Source: Flavobacterium sp. NRK F7 (GTDB lineage: Bacteria; Bacteroidota; Bacteroidia; Flavobacteriales; Flavobacteriaceae). Taken from it: a DNA stretch of 64,000 nt. This document shows, piece by piece, positions 24,598 to 33,663 of the stretch (position 1 is its first letter; each line of letters starts with the position of its first letter). Made by a program: the position numbers and the translations under genes. The stretch covers positions 248,001-312,000 of the forward strand of contig NZ_JAMXLB010000001.1 in NCBI RefSeq assembly GCF_024054195.1, read 5' to 3'. Below the pieces are notes generated by a model. The model did no database searches. It saw nothing but the letters and a program-made list of their open reading frames with translations, and was not told the DNA's origin.

Positions 24598-26724
24598 ATG
24601 CATCGATTTATTGTAAAAACACACTTCTTTTTTCTACTTCTTTTTTTCCAAAACCATTTAAATGCTCAGGAGATAGAGGTTAAAAACATTACTTTGAATC
24701 ACGAGAATTTAGTGGCTCTAGAAAAAACACAAACAGACAACCTTTTCGATTTATTAAACAATAACGAACTTGAAAAAGCGCATCATCAAGCAAAAAGACT
24801 TCTTAAAGTTTTAAAAACAAAAGAGTCGTATGTTCGAATTCAACTATTACTTTCTCATTACTACAATAAAAAAACGGTACTTGATTCTATGGCTTTTTAT
24901 GCAGACAAAGCATTAAAAGGAACAGAATCTATTAAAAATGATTCCATTAGAAGAATTTTAGCCGCTAGTAGCTATAATCTATTGGGATTATCCAGCAATA
25001 AACGAGGTCTTTATGAAAGCAGTAAAAAGTATCATTTAAAAGGAATTGAAATTGTTGAAAAACAAAAAAAAGGATATCCCTATTATGTTAATTTACACGG
25101 ATTAGCCAATATTTATTCCAAGCTTTCAGACAAAGAAAACGCCATCAAATATTTCAACCAATGTTTACAATATAAAGAAGATGAAGAGATAGTAATTGGA
25201 AGCTATATTAATTTAGGCTCTATTTATGTGGAGAATGAAGACTATGAAACGTCTAATAGTTATTTTAAAAAAGTAAAAGCTATTTGTAAAGAGAAAAACA
25301 ATTGGCAATGTCAGGCCTTAAGCGCCTTAAATATTGGTGTCAATTATGTATCTATTGACAATATTCCAGAAGCTCTAAAGTATTATAATGAATGTTTGGA
25401 AATTTGCAAAAAAGACAAACTGTATATTATACAAGTAATAGTGAATCAAAACATAGGAGAGATATTATTTTCACAGAATAAATACCAAGAAGCCGAACTT
25501 TATTACTTAAATGCCTTACATGTTGCCTTAGAATATGATTTTTTAGAGCAACAAAAAAATATTTATCTCAAACTAAAAGAAATAGCAGTCGCAAAAGGTG
25601 ACTATAAAAATGCGTATGGATTAATGACACGCTATTCAGAAGTAAAAGATTCTATTTCTAAAATGCAAAATGATCAAGATATAAATGAATTGGATATTAA
25701 GTTTAAAACCTTACAGAAAGAGAACGAAATCAAAGATTTGACGTTAAAAAACAACAATAAAATGCTTTTGCTTAAAAACCAAGAAAGAGCCATTGAAAAT
25801 CTTAATCTACAGAAGGCAATTGAGAAAAAGCAGAATGAAAATGAAGTCTTAAAATTACAAGAAGTAACTCAAAACAAAGTCAATCAAATTAATTTGTTGC
25901 AAAAAGACAAGGAGTTAAAAGAGTCTGAAATTTTAAGAGAAAAGCAAGTTCGTAATATCATTATTATTGGTTTCTTAGTGCTGCTCATTCCCGTGATTGC
26001 ACTCTCATTCGTATATTATCAAAAACAAAAAGCCCAACTTTTAATTAACAAAAAACAACAAGAAATTAGCGCGCAAAAGAACAAAGCACTTTTAAAAGAT
26101 CAGGAATTAAAATTAGTGAAGGCTGAAATTGAAGGTCAGGATAAAGAACGCATTCGAATAGCGCAAGAACTACACGACGCTGTAGGAGGAAATTTAGCTG
26201 CCATTAAGCTACAATTAAACAATTCTACTTATGGCAAAGAAAATGAAATTAAACGCATAAATACCCAAATTAATGACACCTATAATCAAATAAGAAGTAT
26301 TTCGCATAATTTATTACCGAAACGTTTCCATCAGGATAATTTTTGTGAATTTGTTGAAGAATACCAAAACAAATTAGCAGAAGCTAGTCATATACAATCG
26401 TATTTTTCGGCACATCCAAGAAATGAAATCAATAAAATAGACGAATTGATTCTTAACGAAGTGTATCATATTATTCAAGAATTAATTACAAATACCATTA
26501 AGCACGCCCAAGCCAATAACATCGAATTACAACTCAATTTGATTGGAAACCTATTTAATATTATTTTTGAAGATAATGGAAAAGGATTTGCTGTTGAAAA
26601 TAACAAAGAAGGTATTGGTTTAACCAATATTAAAAACCGAATCCATCAACTCAATGGTAATTTACAAATTGATTCCACCCCAAATAGAGGTGCCATTTTT
26701 AACATTGAAATACCCATAATATAA
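24598..26724 (+). CDS. TPR sensor histidine kinase (HisKA_3 type)
   Basis: About 708 residues starting MHRFIVKTHFFFLLLFF, a signal peptide ending near LNAQ. The ATG at 24598 is preferred to an upstream TTG because the signal peptide then begins at residue 1. Tetratricopeptide repeats fill about residues 40-360, followed by a long coiled coil. A single membrane helix follows (IIIIGFLVLLIPVIALSFVYY). The HisKA_3 phospho-acceptor His is in RIAQELHDAVGG, and the HATPase domain has ELITNTIKHA and DNGKGF. This is the common Bacteroidota partner of a NarL-type regulator, which follows 8 nt later. The stimulus is unknown. Confidence 0.88.
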   Translation: MHRFIVKTHFFFLLLFFQNHLNAQEIEVKNITLNHENLVALEKTQTDNLFDLLNNNELEKAHHQAKRLLKVLKTKESYVRIQLLLSHYYNKKTVLDSMAFYADKALKGTESIKNDSIRRILAASSYNLLGLSSNKRGLYESSKKYHLKGIEIVEKQKKGYPYYVNLHGLANIYSKLSDKENAIKYFNQCLQYKEDEEIVIGSYINLGSIYVENEDYETSNSYFKKVKAICKEKNNWQCQALSALNIGVNYVSIDNIPEALKYYNECLEICKKDKLYIIQVIVNQNIGEILFSQNKYQEAELYYLNALHVALEYDFLEQQKNIYLKLKEIAVAKGDYKNAYGLMTRYSEVKDSISKMQNDQDINELDIKFKTLQKENEIKDLTLKNNNKMLLLKNQERAIENLNLQKAIEKKQNENEVLKLQEVTQNKVNQINLLQKDKELKESEILREKQVRNIIIIGFLVLLIPVIALSFVYYQKQKAQLLINKKQQEISAQKNKALLKDQELKLVKAEIEGQDKERIRIAQELHDAVGGNLAAIKLQLNNSTYGKENEIKRINTQINDTYNQIRSISHNLLPKRFHQDNFCEFVEEYQNKLAEASHIQSYFSAHPRNEINKIDELILNEVYHIIQELITNTIKHAQANNIELQLNLIGNLFNIIFEDNGKGFAVENNKEGIGLTNIKNRIHQLNGNLQIDSTPNRGAIFNIEIPII

Positions 26725-26732
26725 AAACAAAC

Positions 26733-27368
26733 ATGACAAACATAATCATTGCCGACGATCACACTATGTTTTTAGAAGGATTGATTTCTTTATTAAGAAA
26801 TGTTCCAGAAATTACCGTAACTGAAAAAGCTTCCAATGGAAAAGAACTACTCAAATTATTAGAAAAAAATACGGCCGATGTGCTTTTATTAGACATTAGT
26901 ATGCCTGAAATGGATGGTGTTGAAGTAACTAAAATCATAAAAAAAACCTATCCTAAATTAAAAATTATTATCCTAACCACACATAGTAATGCACACATTA
27001 TTGCCAAATTAAATCGTTTAGGTGTCGATGGGTATCTCTTAAAAAACGCAGAAAAAGATGAACTTTTATATGCTATTAAAAAAGTACAATCGGGAGAACA
27101 TTATTTTTCTAAAGAAGTGGCTGCGATTCATAAAGAATATGAAACCAATCTAAAAAAGAACCTCTCTTCTACCACCGAATTAAGTAATCGTGAAAAAGAA
27201 ATTCTTGTTTTAATCGCCAAACAATTAACAGCCGCTGAAATTGCAGAAAAAACATTCATAAGTTTGAACACCGTAAATACACATAAAAGAAATTTATTGT
27301 CTAAATTAAATGTAAAAAATACAGCTGGTTTAGTGAAGTTTGCTATTGAATTGGGCCTTTTAGACTAA
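26733..27368 (+). CDS. NarL/FixJ-family response regulator
   Basis: This 211-residue protein has a receiver with Asp8-Asp9 and phospho-acceptor Asp54 (LLLDISMPEMDG), then a LuxR-type helix-turn-helix near residues 145-205 (LSNREKEILVLIAK and FISLNTVNTHKRNLLSKL). It begins 8 nt after the TPR histidine kinase and is its expected output partner, a DNA-binding transcriptional regulator. Its stop is 2 nt from the convergent gene at 27371, so no terminator fits between them. Confidence 0.93.
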   Translation: MTNIIIADDHTMFLEGLISLLRNVPEITVTEKASNGKELLKLLEKNTADVLLLDISMPEMDGVEVTKIIKKTYPKLKIIILTTHSNAHIIAKLNRLGVDGYLLKNAEKDELLYAIKKVQSGEHYFSKEVAAIHKEYETNLKKNLSSTTELSNREKEILVLIAKQLTAAEIAEKTFISLNTVNTHKRNLLSKLNVKNTAGLVKFAIELGLLD

Positions 27369-27370
27369 GG

Positions 27371-28537
27371 CTATTGTTCTTCCTGAAAAAACAACTGCTT
27401 TAAATTTTTCAATGTAAGTTGCTCTTTGTGTTCCGTTTTTGTTCCTTCTTTAAATTTGGAATATTGATATACTTCATTCTTTTGTTCCAATAGCAAACCA
27501 TGCTCTGGTTTTCCTTCTTGATTCAAAAACAAAAGCAATCCAGATTCTAAATCCTGCTGTTCTTGAAACAAGGTCGTATACTCATTTTTTTCAGTAATAG
27601 AAAATTTAGGAATACGATTGTATAATAAATTACTATAAATCGAATTCATTAAACTTGGGTTGTAAAAGTCTTTTTCAGAATTGGAAGTAACACTCTTAAA
27701 ATTATATTTTTGAAAACATCGAATCGTTTGGGATGCATTTAAGACATAATTCACAATACTGGGAATAGCTGAAATTTTTCTTGAAAGTTCATATTCCTTA
27801 AACTCATATTGAGCAATTACTTCTTTTTCTTTTTGAAAAGATAAATTGCCACTTCCTTGTTCATTAAATACGATTTTTAGCCGCTGTTCTCGCGTATCAA
27901 TTTCAGGATCAATAGCTTCTGCTTCTATCCGTTCTTTAATGATTTCATATCCATTCTTGATAAAATTCAATCGAATCGTTTCAGCATAATGCATGGCTAA
28001 AAGCCAAAAACTAACATGAGTACGTTCTCCATTTTTAAAAAATTCGGTTACTAATAAATGTCCGTCATCGAGTTTAAATTGTTCATGACATAACCCATCA
28101 AACAATACCCCTTCTTTAAAACTGCATGCTACCCAAACAGGCATTTTACCCGTTAATTCTATTTCTAAGATATCGGAAAGCGTTGTTCTATAAATCGTGT
28201 GTATTTCACCCTTTTCATAATAGGAAATTTCTGGAATTTCAAATTCATTTTCAAAAACGAAATAACCTTCATAGGGAAGATTATTCTTAAAGTTCCCAAT
28301 TAATTCTTTTTGATGATTTACTTGATAACGAAAATCAGTCGTTTGCAGTAACAATCCGTGTTGGTATACATGTTTATAAGCCAATCCCTCAAACAGATAA
28401 CTTGTAGCCACTAAAGTTCCGTGTCGTAAGTTATTTTCATCTAGAATTTCTTGGTCGTAAGTGTAATGTCCCATATTATTTTGTGTATAAAACGGCAATG
28501 TTATCAGAAAAAAAGCTATTTCTATTGACTTATTCAT
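27371..28537 (-). CDS. Exported protein of unknown function with MORN/YwqK-like segments
   Basis: I do not recognise a characterised family. Starting at 28537 gives about 388 residues beginning MNKSIEIAFFLITLPFYTQ, a plausible signal peptide. A start 13 codons upstream would bury it. The N-terminal half contains repeated short strands with Gly and Tyr (GHYTYDQEILDENNLRHGTL, LIGNFKNNLPYEGYF) like MORN or YwqK repeats. The C-terminal half is acidic and helical, without cysteines in a pattern. It is the last gene of a three-gene unit with 28560 and 30269, all minus strand and tightly packed. Confidence 0.6.
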   Translation of the reverse strand: MNKSIEIAFFLITLPFYTQNNMGHYTYDQEILDENNLRHGTLVATSYLFEGLAYKHVYQHGLLLQTTDFRYQVNHQKELIGNFKNNLPYEGYFVFENEFEIPEISYYEKGEIHTIYRTTLSDILEIELTGKMPVWVACSFKEGVLFDGLCHEQFKLDDGHLLVTEFFKNGERTHVSFWLLAMHYAETIRLNFIKNGYEIIKERIEAEAIDPEIDTREQRLKIVFNEQGSGNLSFQKEKEVIAQYEFKEYELSRKISAIPSIVNYVLNASQTIRCFQKYNFKSVTSNSEKDFYNPSLMNSIYSNLLYNRIPKFSITEKNEYTTLFQEQQDLESGLLLFLNQEGKPEHGLLLEQKNEVYQYSKFKEGTKTEHKEQLTLKNLKQLFFQEEQ

Positions 28538-28559
28538 TAGTTTCTGAATAGCGGTATGA

Positions 28560-30269
28560 CTATATTTTATCTGCATCCATTTCTTGCCAATAAAACTCGA
28601 ACCATTCCAAACAATCTTCAGAAATGATTTTTAAATTTTCCATCACAAAGGCTCTCTCATATGTGGCATCCAAATAAGGAATGACATGTTCAATAGTAAA
28701 AACATCATGATCCAAATCTATGGTAGCTAAATACCGAAGTACCGTGGGCAAAAATTCCTTTCCTTTTTTCGAGAGTACCAAGACTGCATAACAAAGCGCT
28801 GTTTCTTGCTCATTCCTATATAAGTATTTGGCTTTTGGATAGTCACAGAATTTTTCAATTAGGTTTTGAATTATTGTGGTCGCCGTTTCTAGATTAGCCA
28901 CTTTTTCAAAAAATGAGGGTTCCGATACAATAGTTCCTTGTGTATCTTCTATTTGGAATTCCAATTTAGTTCCTAAACCCAAAGTTTCTAAAGAGGTTAT
29001 TTTTAGATACATTTGATGTAAGGCATCTAAAAGAGCATTTTCTAAAGCTATATCTTCCACTAAGAGGATAATTTTGTTCAAAGAATCTATCTCTTTCTTT
29101 TTCTCATGGGTATAGCTCGTTTTATGAATAGTATCGAGATTCGTTATTTCTAATGAAATAGGAAAACAAACCTCATTTTTCAATGAAATAGCATCAGGAA
29201 TTACTGTAGAATAATAATTCGTTTCATCAAAAAGATAGAGATTATTGTCTTCAATTCTATACAATTGAGAATGAAAAAACGGAAATTGAAACATTCCTTT
29301 TCCGCTATTACTAGCTAAGGAATGGGTTATTAATAAAGCGGAAAGGCTTTTATCATTATAAACTTTTCTTAAAACTCCATTTCTCCAGCACAACCAAAAA
29401 CCATCTTCCACAAAATAAACGGTGTTTAAATCTTCACAAAATTCGCAAACAGCATTTTGGTACTCTTCTTCTTCAACCTCTTTATTCAGAAAAAGTTCCG
29501 CCATCTCTTCACAACTGGATTCAAAGCAACTCAATTGGTATTTTTCAAAATCTCTAACAGGAAGCAATTCAACTTCAAACGTATTTAAACGGATAAGCAT
29601 GATATGAAACTCAAACAACAGTTGCTTTTTTTCTTTATTTTTAACCTGTACCGCCCCATAATATGGCATTATGGCTACATTCGTTCGAGTATCAATAAAA
29701 GGTTTAACACTGTCGAAAGAAGAACAAGGCGCTTCAGGCAAACTAAAATACTGCTGCTCACTCGTTTTAGGATTGAATACAGTAAAACCATGCGTGTATT
29801 TTTTTTGTTTATTTTCATAGTCCCAATCCTGTTTATAAAACAACAAGCATCCATCTTTTCGAATTCCAAGATGAGATGCATAGCAATTACCCAATTCTTG
29901 AATGGCAATTTTAGTAGTTTTTAAATCTAGAGTAACTAGAAAAGCTTTATGATTGTGGTCGTGAATACAAATATATACTTGTTTTTGATTTACAGAAAAA
30001 ACAGCTTTTGCATCGATGTTTCCTTTCAAATCATAATCCAATAGTAGTATTTTTTTCTTTGCATCAAACAGTCGTATCCAGCCATTCCAATTAATAACTA
30101 CAAATTGATTTTCGTTATAAAATTCGCTTAAAATAATGGGTTCATCGTCACCAAACAAAGAGAAATTCCAGTAATTTTCATAGCTATCTTCATGATTTTT
30201 TTTAAAAACATGTACTTGATTAACTCCTTCTCTTTCAATTTGTAATTGATAACTATTACTCCTATTCAT
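28560..30269 (-). CDS. Unknown protein, propeller-like N-terminal half and helical C-terminal half
   Basis: This 569-residue protein has no signal peptide and no family I can name. The first 330 residues alternate short beta-strands with Trp/Phe-Asp turns (INWNGWIRLFDAKKKILLLDYD, then FLVTLDLKTTKI) in the manner of a WD/beta-propeller. The remainder is helical and acidic, ending in a stretch like HEAT or ankyrin repeats (FLPTVLRYLATIDLDHDVFT). It lies between a 131-residue unknown upstream (touching by one base at 30269) and the exported MORN-like gene downstream (22 nt), so the three are probably one operon. Confidence 0.6.
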   Translation of the reverse strand: MNRSNSYQLQIEREGVNQVHVFKKNHEDSYENYWNFSLFGDDEPIILSEFYNENQFVVINWNGWIRLFDAKKKILLLDYDLKGNIDAKAVFSVNQKQVYICIHDHNHKAFLVTLDLKTTKIAIQELGNCYASHLGIRKDGCLLFYKQDWDYENKQKKYTHGFTVFNPKTSEQQYFSLPEAPCSSFDSVKPFIDTRTNVAIMPYYGAVQVKNKEKKQLLFEFHIMLIRLNTFEVELLPVRDFEKYQLSCFESSCEEMAELFLNKEVEEEEYQNAVCEFCEDLNTVYFVEDGFWLCWRNGVLRKVYNDKSLSALLITHSLASNSGKGMFQFPFFHSQLYRIEDNNLYLFDETNYYSTVIPDAISLKNEVCFPISLEITNLDTIHKTSYTHEKKKEIDSLNKIILLVEDIALENALLDALHQMYLKITSLETLGLGTKLEFQIEDTQGTIVSEPSFFEKVANLETATTIIQNLIEKFCDYPKAKYLYRNEQETALCYAVLVLSKKGKEFLPTVLRYLATIDLDHDVFTIEHVIPYLDATYERAFVMENLKIISEDCLEWFEFYWQEMDADKI

Positions 30270-30664
30270 TACAATACCGATTCTAAATAATCCACTATCA
30301 TATTGGTCATATGATTACTAAAAGTATCTCCATACAAACGTTCGGTAAGAAAAAGGGTTTTATCTTTTAGCTCCATGCTGAAATTATCTTGTTGATCTGT
30401 GTTACGAATATGTATTGTAGTTACACTTTCTTGTAACGCTTCTTTTCCGATGGCATCACTACAAATTTTTCCTATTGCCTCTTTCACATCATTAAAAACA
30501 TAGTTTTCCAATCGACTCAAAGGATAAGTATCAAAAGCAGTAAAAGTTTCCCAATCAATAGTAATGGCTATTGGATAAGTAGCTACTTCTTGAATTTCTG
30601 ATATGAATTTTGGCAAAGCATCAGTTTGTATAGTAGCTGCTAAGCGTTTTTCGGCTAGTCCCAT
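30269..30664 (-). CDS. Small unknown protein, first gene of a three-gene unit
   Basis: About 131 residues from the ATG at 30664 (MGLAEKRLAATIQTD). An upstream TTG would add nine residues but looks weak. It is cytoplasmic with no motifs I recognise. Conserved-looking blocks are ITIDWETFTAFDTYPLSRLE and the C-terminal NHMTNMIVDYLESVL. It begins the operon with the two unknown genes downstream. The tight packing suggests the three products act together, but the role is unknown. Confidence 0.6.
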   Translation of the reverse strand: MGLAEKRLAATIQTDALPKFISEIQEVATYPIAITIDWETFTAFDTYPLSRLENYVFNDVKEAIGKICSDAIGKEALQESVTTIHIRNTDQQDNFSMELKDKTLFLTERLYGDTFSNHMTNMIVDYLESVL

Positions 30665-30752
30665 AATAGTTTTGAATTTATTTGAAAACAAAACTATTGG
30701 TAATTAAGCTTCTATGAATCATTAAAAATAGTGATTTTTCATTTTGAAATAT

Positions 30753-30784
30753 AAAAAAAGCTAGTTAACAATTAACTAGCTTTT
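30753..30784 (-). terminator. Strong bidirectional terminator after the TonB receptor gene
   Basis: A 13-bp perfect stem (30756-30768 with 30772-30784) centred on GCTAGTTAA has a 3-nt loop and a T run on the minus strand. It separates the TonB receptor gene from the downstream three-gene unit. Confidence 0.9.
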
Positions 30785-30808
30785 GTATTTGAACTGATTT
30801 GATTCAAT

Positions 30809-33016
30809 CTAAAATTTCACAGTCATTCCTGCTAAAAAGTTAATACCTGCTTGCGGATAATAACCTGCCCCTTCAATGGTTGTAATGGCTGGTGGGTTTG
30901 AAAAATCATCATCATACGTATAAAAATAACCGTTAGAAATGTATTTTACATCAAAAATATTATTGATTAAACCTGAAAAAACAATCGATTGAATTCCTTT
31001 ATTAATTTTCCATTCGTAATTTACATTCAAATCGTTAATAAAATAGGCTTCTAATATCGATTTTTCTGCATCAATATTACCCATGTATTGTTTACCAACA
31101 TATTTAGACAATAGCGAAATTTGCAACCCTTTCACTGGTAGATACGTGATATTTCCACCAGCTATAACATTTGGAGAAAAAGCAATATTTGTATCGCCTA
31201 AATTTTGCAATTCACCATCTCTTTGAAAATAGAACTCTTGATTCTTATTTTGACTCAAAGTTACATTAGGTTGAAAAAATAGGCCTTCAACTATTTGAAT
31301 TTGGGCATCAATTTCAATTCCATAACGATAACTTTTACCACTATTTGTGAAAACAGGAGCACCTACATCATTTAAAGCTCCTGTTAAAACCAATTGGTTC
31401 TTATAATTCATATAAAAAAGATTGGTATTCACTTTTATCTTCTTAGAGACGTATTTCCAACCCAATTCATAATCGTTCAAACGTTCTGGTTTTGGTTTAT
31501 TTTCATTGTTTTCATAATCGTCTCTTCTTGGTTCTTTATTGGCAATACCAAAATACCCATAGAACATATTATTCGCATTCAATTGATAATTCAAGCCCAC
31601 TTTTGGATTAAAGAAACGAAATGTATCATTTACATCATTAAATTTAAAACTATCTGCTTGATAAAAAACCATTCGATATTGCAAATCGGCAAATACATTT
31701 ACTTTATCAATAATTTCCTGACTTATTTTACTGTAAACATTTACATCGTCTTTATTTCCAAAGTTATCATAATAGCGATTTGCGTTTGGAGTATAATATT
31801 GTGTTTTTATAACTTCACCATAGTGTTTGCCTAAATATCTATTAACTGCTCCACCAATTTGAAAATCTGTTTTTTGACTATTATAGTTTAAGAAAAAGGT
31901 AGCTCCAAAAAAATCATTATCCAACCATCTGCGTCTTACTAAATCTGAAATAACATTCCCATTAAAATCTGGTAAATTATATGCTGTTACATCTTCATCT
32001 TCTTTATATTGTTCAAAGAAACCTTTTCCTGCTGTATAATGTAAAGAAACATTAGAACTCCATTTTGAATTCCATTTTTCTGACCAATGCAATTGAAAAT
32101 GATTTTGCCAATAGTTGTCGGTTTCATTATCATAAAATTGTACATTCCCGTTTTCATCATAATACATTCCTGCAATATTATAGGTAGGATTATTCGCTAA
32201 CATTTCTTCATCCTCCAAACCATACCAAGCTTGATACGTTTTTTCTTTTCCACCAAAAGCAATCAACTTTATAATGGTATTTTCTTTTACATAATTGGCA
32301 TTAAAGAAATAACCAAACATATTTGTGGAAGCTCTATCAATGTAACCATCAGAAGCAATTTGAGACAAACGTCCATTAATTTCGAAGTTATTATGCAAGC
32401 CACTTCCGAAAGAAAGCGTATGTTTTCGAGTACCAAAACTACCCACTGAATTCGCAATTTCAGCATGCGCTTTTTCTTGATACGATTTGGTTTCCATATT
32501 CAAACTTGCTCCAAAAGCGCCTGCTCCATTTGTTGATGTTCCAACGCCTCTTTGCAGCTGAGCACTTTGTATTGAAGAAGCAAAGTCGGGTAGATTAACA
32601 AAAAAAGTACCATGACTTTCGCTATCGTTAAAAGGAACACCATTTAGAGTCACATTTATACGCGATCCATCCGAGCCTCTCACTCTCATATAGGTATATC
32701 CAACACCATTACCGGCATCAGTCGTTGTTACAACAGATGGTTGGTAATTCAATAAAATGGGAATGTCTTGTCCTAAATTTCGCTTTGCGATTTCTTCTTT
32801 AGAAATATTCGTAAAGGTAATTGGACTTTTTTCTTTGGCTCTTACAGAAGAAAGAACAACTTCATTTAGTTGGGTAATTTTTGTTGAATCTTTTTCAGTT
32901 TCTTGTGAAAAAGAGAAAAGAAAAAAAAAGAAAGTCAGCAAACTCAAAGATACTTTGGCCTTTTGATTTGTTGCTTTAGAAAGATACTTTTCTTTTTTGT
33001 GGAATAAAATTTTCAT
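30809..33016 (-). CDS. TonB-dependent outer-membrane receptor, probably for thiamine
   Basis: This 735-residue protein has a long basic N-terminus and hydrophobic signal segment, then a TonB box region (TQLNEVVLSSVR). A plug domain (NLGQDIPILLNYQPSVVTTTDAG and VNLPDFASSIQSAQLQRGVG) precedes a 22-strand beta-barrel ending in the outer-membrane C-terminal Phe (NFLAGMTVKF). The family is like the Bacteroidota receptors that import thiamine or its precursors through the outer membrane. The substrate call rests on the TPP riboswitch immediately upstream, not on the protein itself. It is monocistronic, with a strong terminator 25 nt after its stop. Confidence 0.85.
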   Translation of the reverse strand: MKILFHKKEKYLSKATNQKAKVSLSLLTFFFFLFSFSQETEKDSTKITQLNEVVLSSVRAKEKSPITFTNISKEEIAKRNLGQDIPILLNYQPSVVTTTDAGNGVGYTYMRVRGSDGSRINVTLNGVPFNDSESHGTFFVNLPDFASSIQSAQLQRGVGTSTNGAGAFGASLNMETKSYQEKAHAEIANSVGSFGTRKHTLSFGSGLHNNFEINGRLSQIASDGYIDRASTNMFGYFFNANYVKENTIIKLIAFGGKEKTYQAWYGLEDEEMLANNPTYNIAGMYYDENGNVQFYDNETDNYWQNHFQLHWSEKWNSKWSSNVSLHYTAGKGFFEQYKEDEDVTAYNLPDFNGNVISDLVRRRWLDNDFFGATFFLNYNSQKTDFQIGGAVNRYLGKHYGEVIKTQYYTPNANRYYDNFGNKDDVNVYSKISQEIIDKVNVFADLQYRMVFYQADSFKFNDVNDTFRFFNPKVGLNYQLNANNMFYGYFGIANKEPRRDDYENNENKPKPERLNDYELGWKYVSKKIKVNTNLFYMNYKNQLVLTGALNDVGAPVFTNSGKSYRYGIEIDAQIQIVEGLFFQPNVTLSQNKNQEFYFQRDGELQNLGDTNIAFSPNVIAGGNITYLPVKGLQISLLSKYVGKQYMGNIDAEKSILEAYFINDLNVNYEWKINKGIQSIVFSGLINNIFDVKYISNGYFYTYDDDFSNPPAITTIEGAGYYPQAGINFLAGMTVKF

Positions 33017-33036
33017 TCGTAAAAAATTATACGAAT
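33015..33036 (-). promoter_or_regulatory. Hairpin at the receptor start codon, candidate riboswitch expression platform
   Basis: ATTCGTA and TACGAAT form a 7-bp stem with an 8-nt loop. The 3' arm covers the first two bases of the ATG (ATG at 33016-33014 on the minus strand). CCCCTTTT, directly upstream (33044-33037), is complementary to AAAGGGG of the riboswitch core (33203-33197), so alternative pairings could gate translation. Confidence 0.4.
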
Positions 33037-33117
33037 AAAAGGGGTCATTATTCTTGGTTAAAACTTAAATTGATATACTCGAGATTGTTTTTATTTTAAT
33101 CTAAATAGATAAAATAA

Positions 33118-33208
33118 ATGATTTCTCTTTTCATTCCTAAACAGCATTACCTGTTCTAGGTTCTATGGGTATAATCTCAGCTCGTTATTTAGAGCACCCC
33201 TTTGAGAC
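33118..33208 (-). ncRNA. TPP (thiamine pyrophosphate) riboswitch
   Basis: The minus-strand RNA has the thi-box in order: GGGGTGC; the P3 hairpin GCTC-loop-GAGC; CTGAGATTATACCC, with the invariant CUGAGA and the ACCC that pairs back to GGGT; then GAACCTAGAACAGG, where CCTA and TAGG form P4 and ACAG/CTGT form P5 around GTAATG. These are the conserved elements of the TPP aptamer. It lies between a clear promoter and the TonB receptor gene. In Bacteroidota such riboswitches control thiamine uptake and biosynthesis genes. Confidence 0.93.
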
Positions 33209-33212
33209 GGTG

Positions 33213-33241
33213 CAAATGTAAGCTAAAGTTATAAATTACAA
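33213..33241 (-). promoter_or_regulatory. Promoter of the TPP-riboswitch transcript
   Basis: TTG at 33241-33239, an 18-nt spacer and TACATTTG at 33220-33213 form a good Bacteroidota -33/-7 promoter. The predicted start is about 5 nt downstream, just at the 5' edge of the aptamer. Confidence 0.75.
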
Positions 33242-33261
33242 GATAGAAAATTCATTTTTTT

Positions 33262-33663
33262 TTACAACTTGGGTTTCTTTCGGTTTTCTTTAATTTGCGC
33301 GGTTGTTTTTTTAGCTACCAGTCTTTTTTCTTTAGCAGCTTTTGGAATTTTAGTTTCTTTTCTTGGTTTTTCTATTTTCAAACCCTCTTGCAGCATTTTG
33401 ATAAATCTACGGGTGACTATTTCTTTATTTTTAAGTTGACTTCGCTCTTCATCACAAGTCAATATTAAATGGAATTCTTGAGTCAATTTAGAAGCAATTT
33501 TCTCTTTTAATCTTTCTTTTTCGGCTTCATCTAAACCTTTTGAATGTAAGACATCAAAACTCAGCATCACTTTGGAAGACACTTTGTTTACATTTTGACC
33601 ACCCGCACCACTGCTTCGTACCGCTTTATATTTCACTTCTGTAAGTAGGATCTCTTTATTCAT
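33262..33663 (-). CDS. arfB: Alternative ribosome-rescue factor ArfB (YaeJ), peptidyl-tRNA hydrolase
   Basis: A 133-residue protein with the GGQ motif (SSGAGGQNVNKVSSK, Gly21-Gly22-Gln23) in the catalytic domain and a Lys/Arg-rich C-terminal tail that enters the empty mRNA channel. It frees stalled ribosomes without a stop codon in the A site. It is too short to be RF1 or RF2. The gene overlaps the end of the DUF4301 gene by 8 nt, so it is the last gene of the PPTase-GGGPS-pnuC-DUF4301-arfB unit. Confidence 0.92.
   Translation of the reverse strand: MNKEILLTEVKYKAVRSSGAGGQNVNKVSSKVMLSFDVLHSKGLDEAEKERLKEKIASKLTQEFHLILTCDEERSQLKNKEIVTRRFIKMLQEGLKIEKPRKETKIPKAAKEKRLVAKKTTAQIKENRKKPKL

Noticed and set aside
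31394..31834. 146-codon plus-strand reading frame
   Set aside because: It lies fully inside the TonB receptor gene on the opposite strand, is hydrophobic in a way that mirrors that gene's beta-barrel codons, and has no start context.
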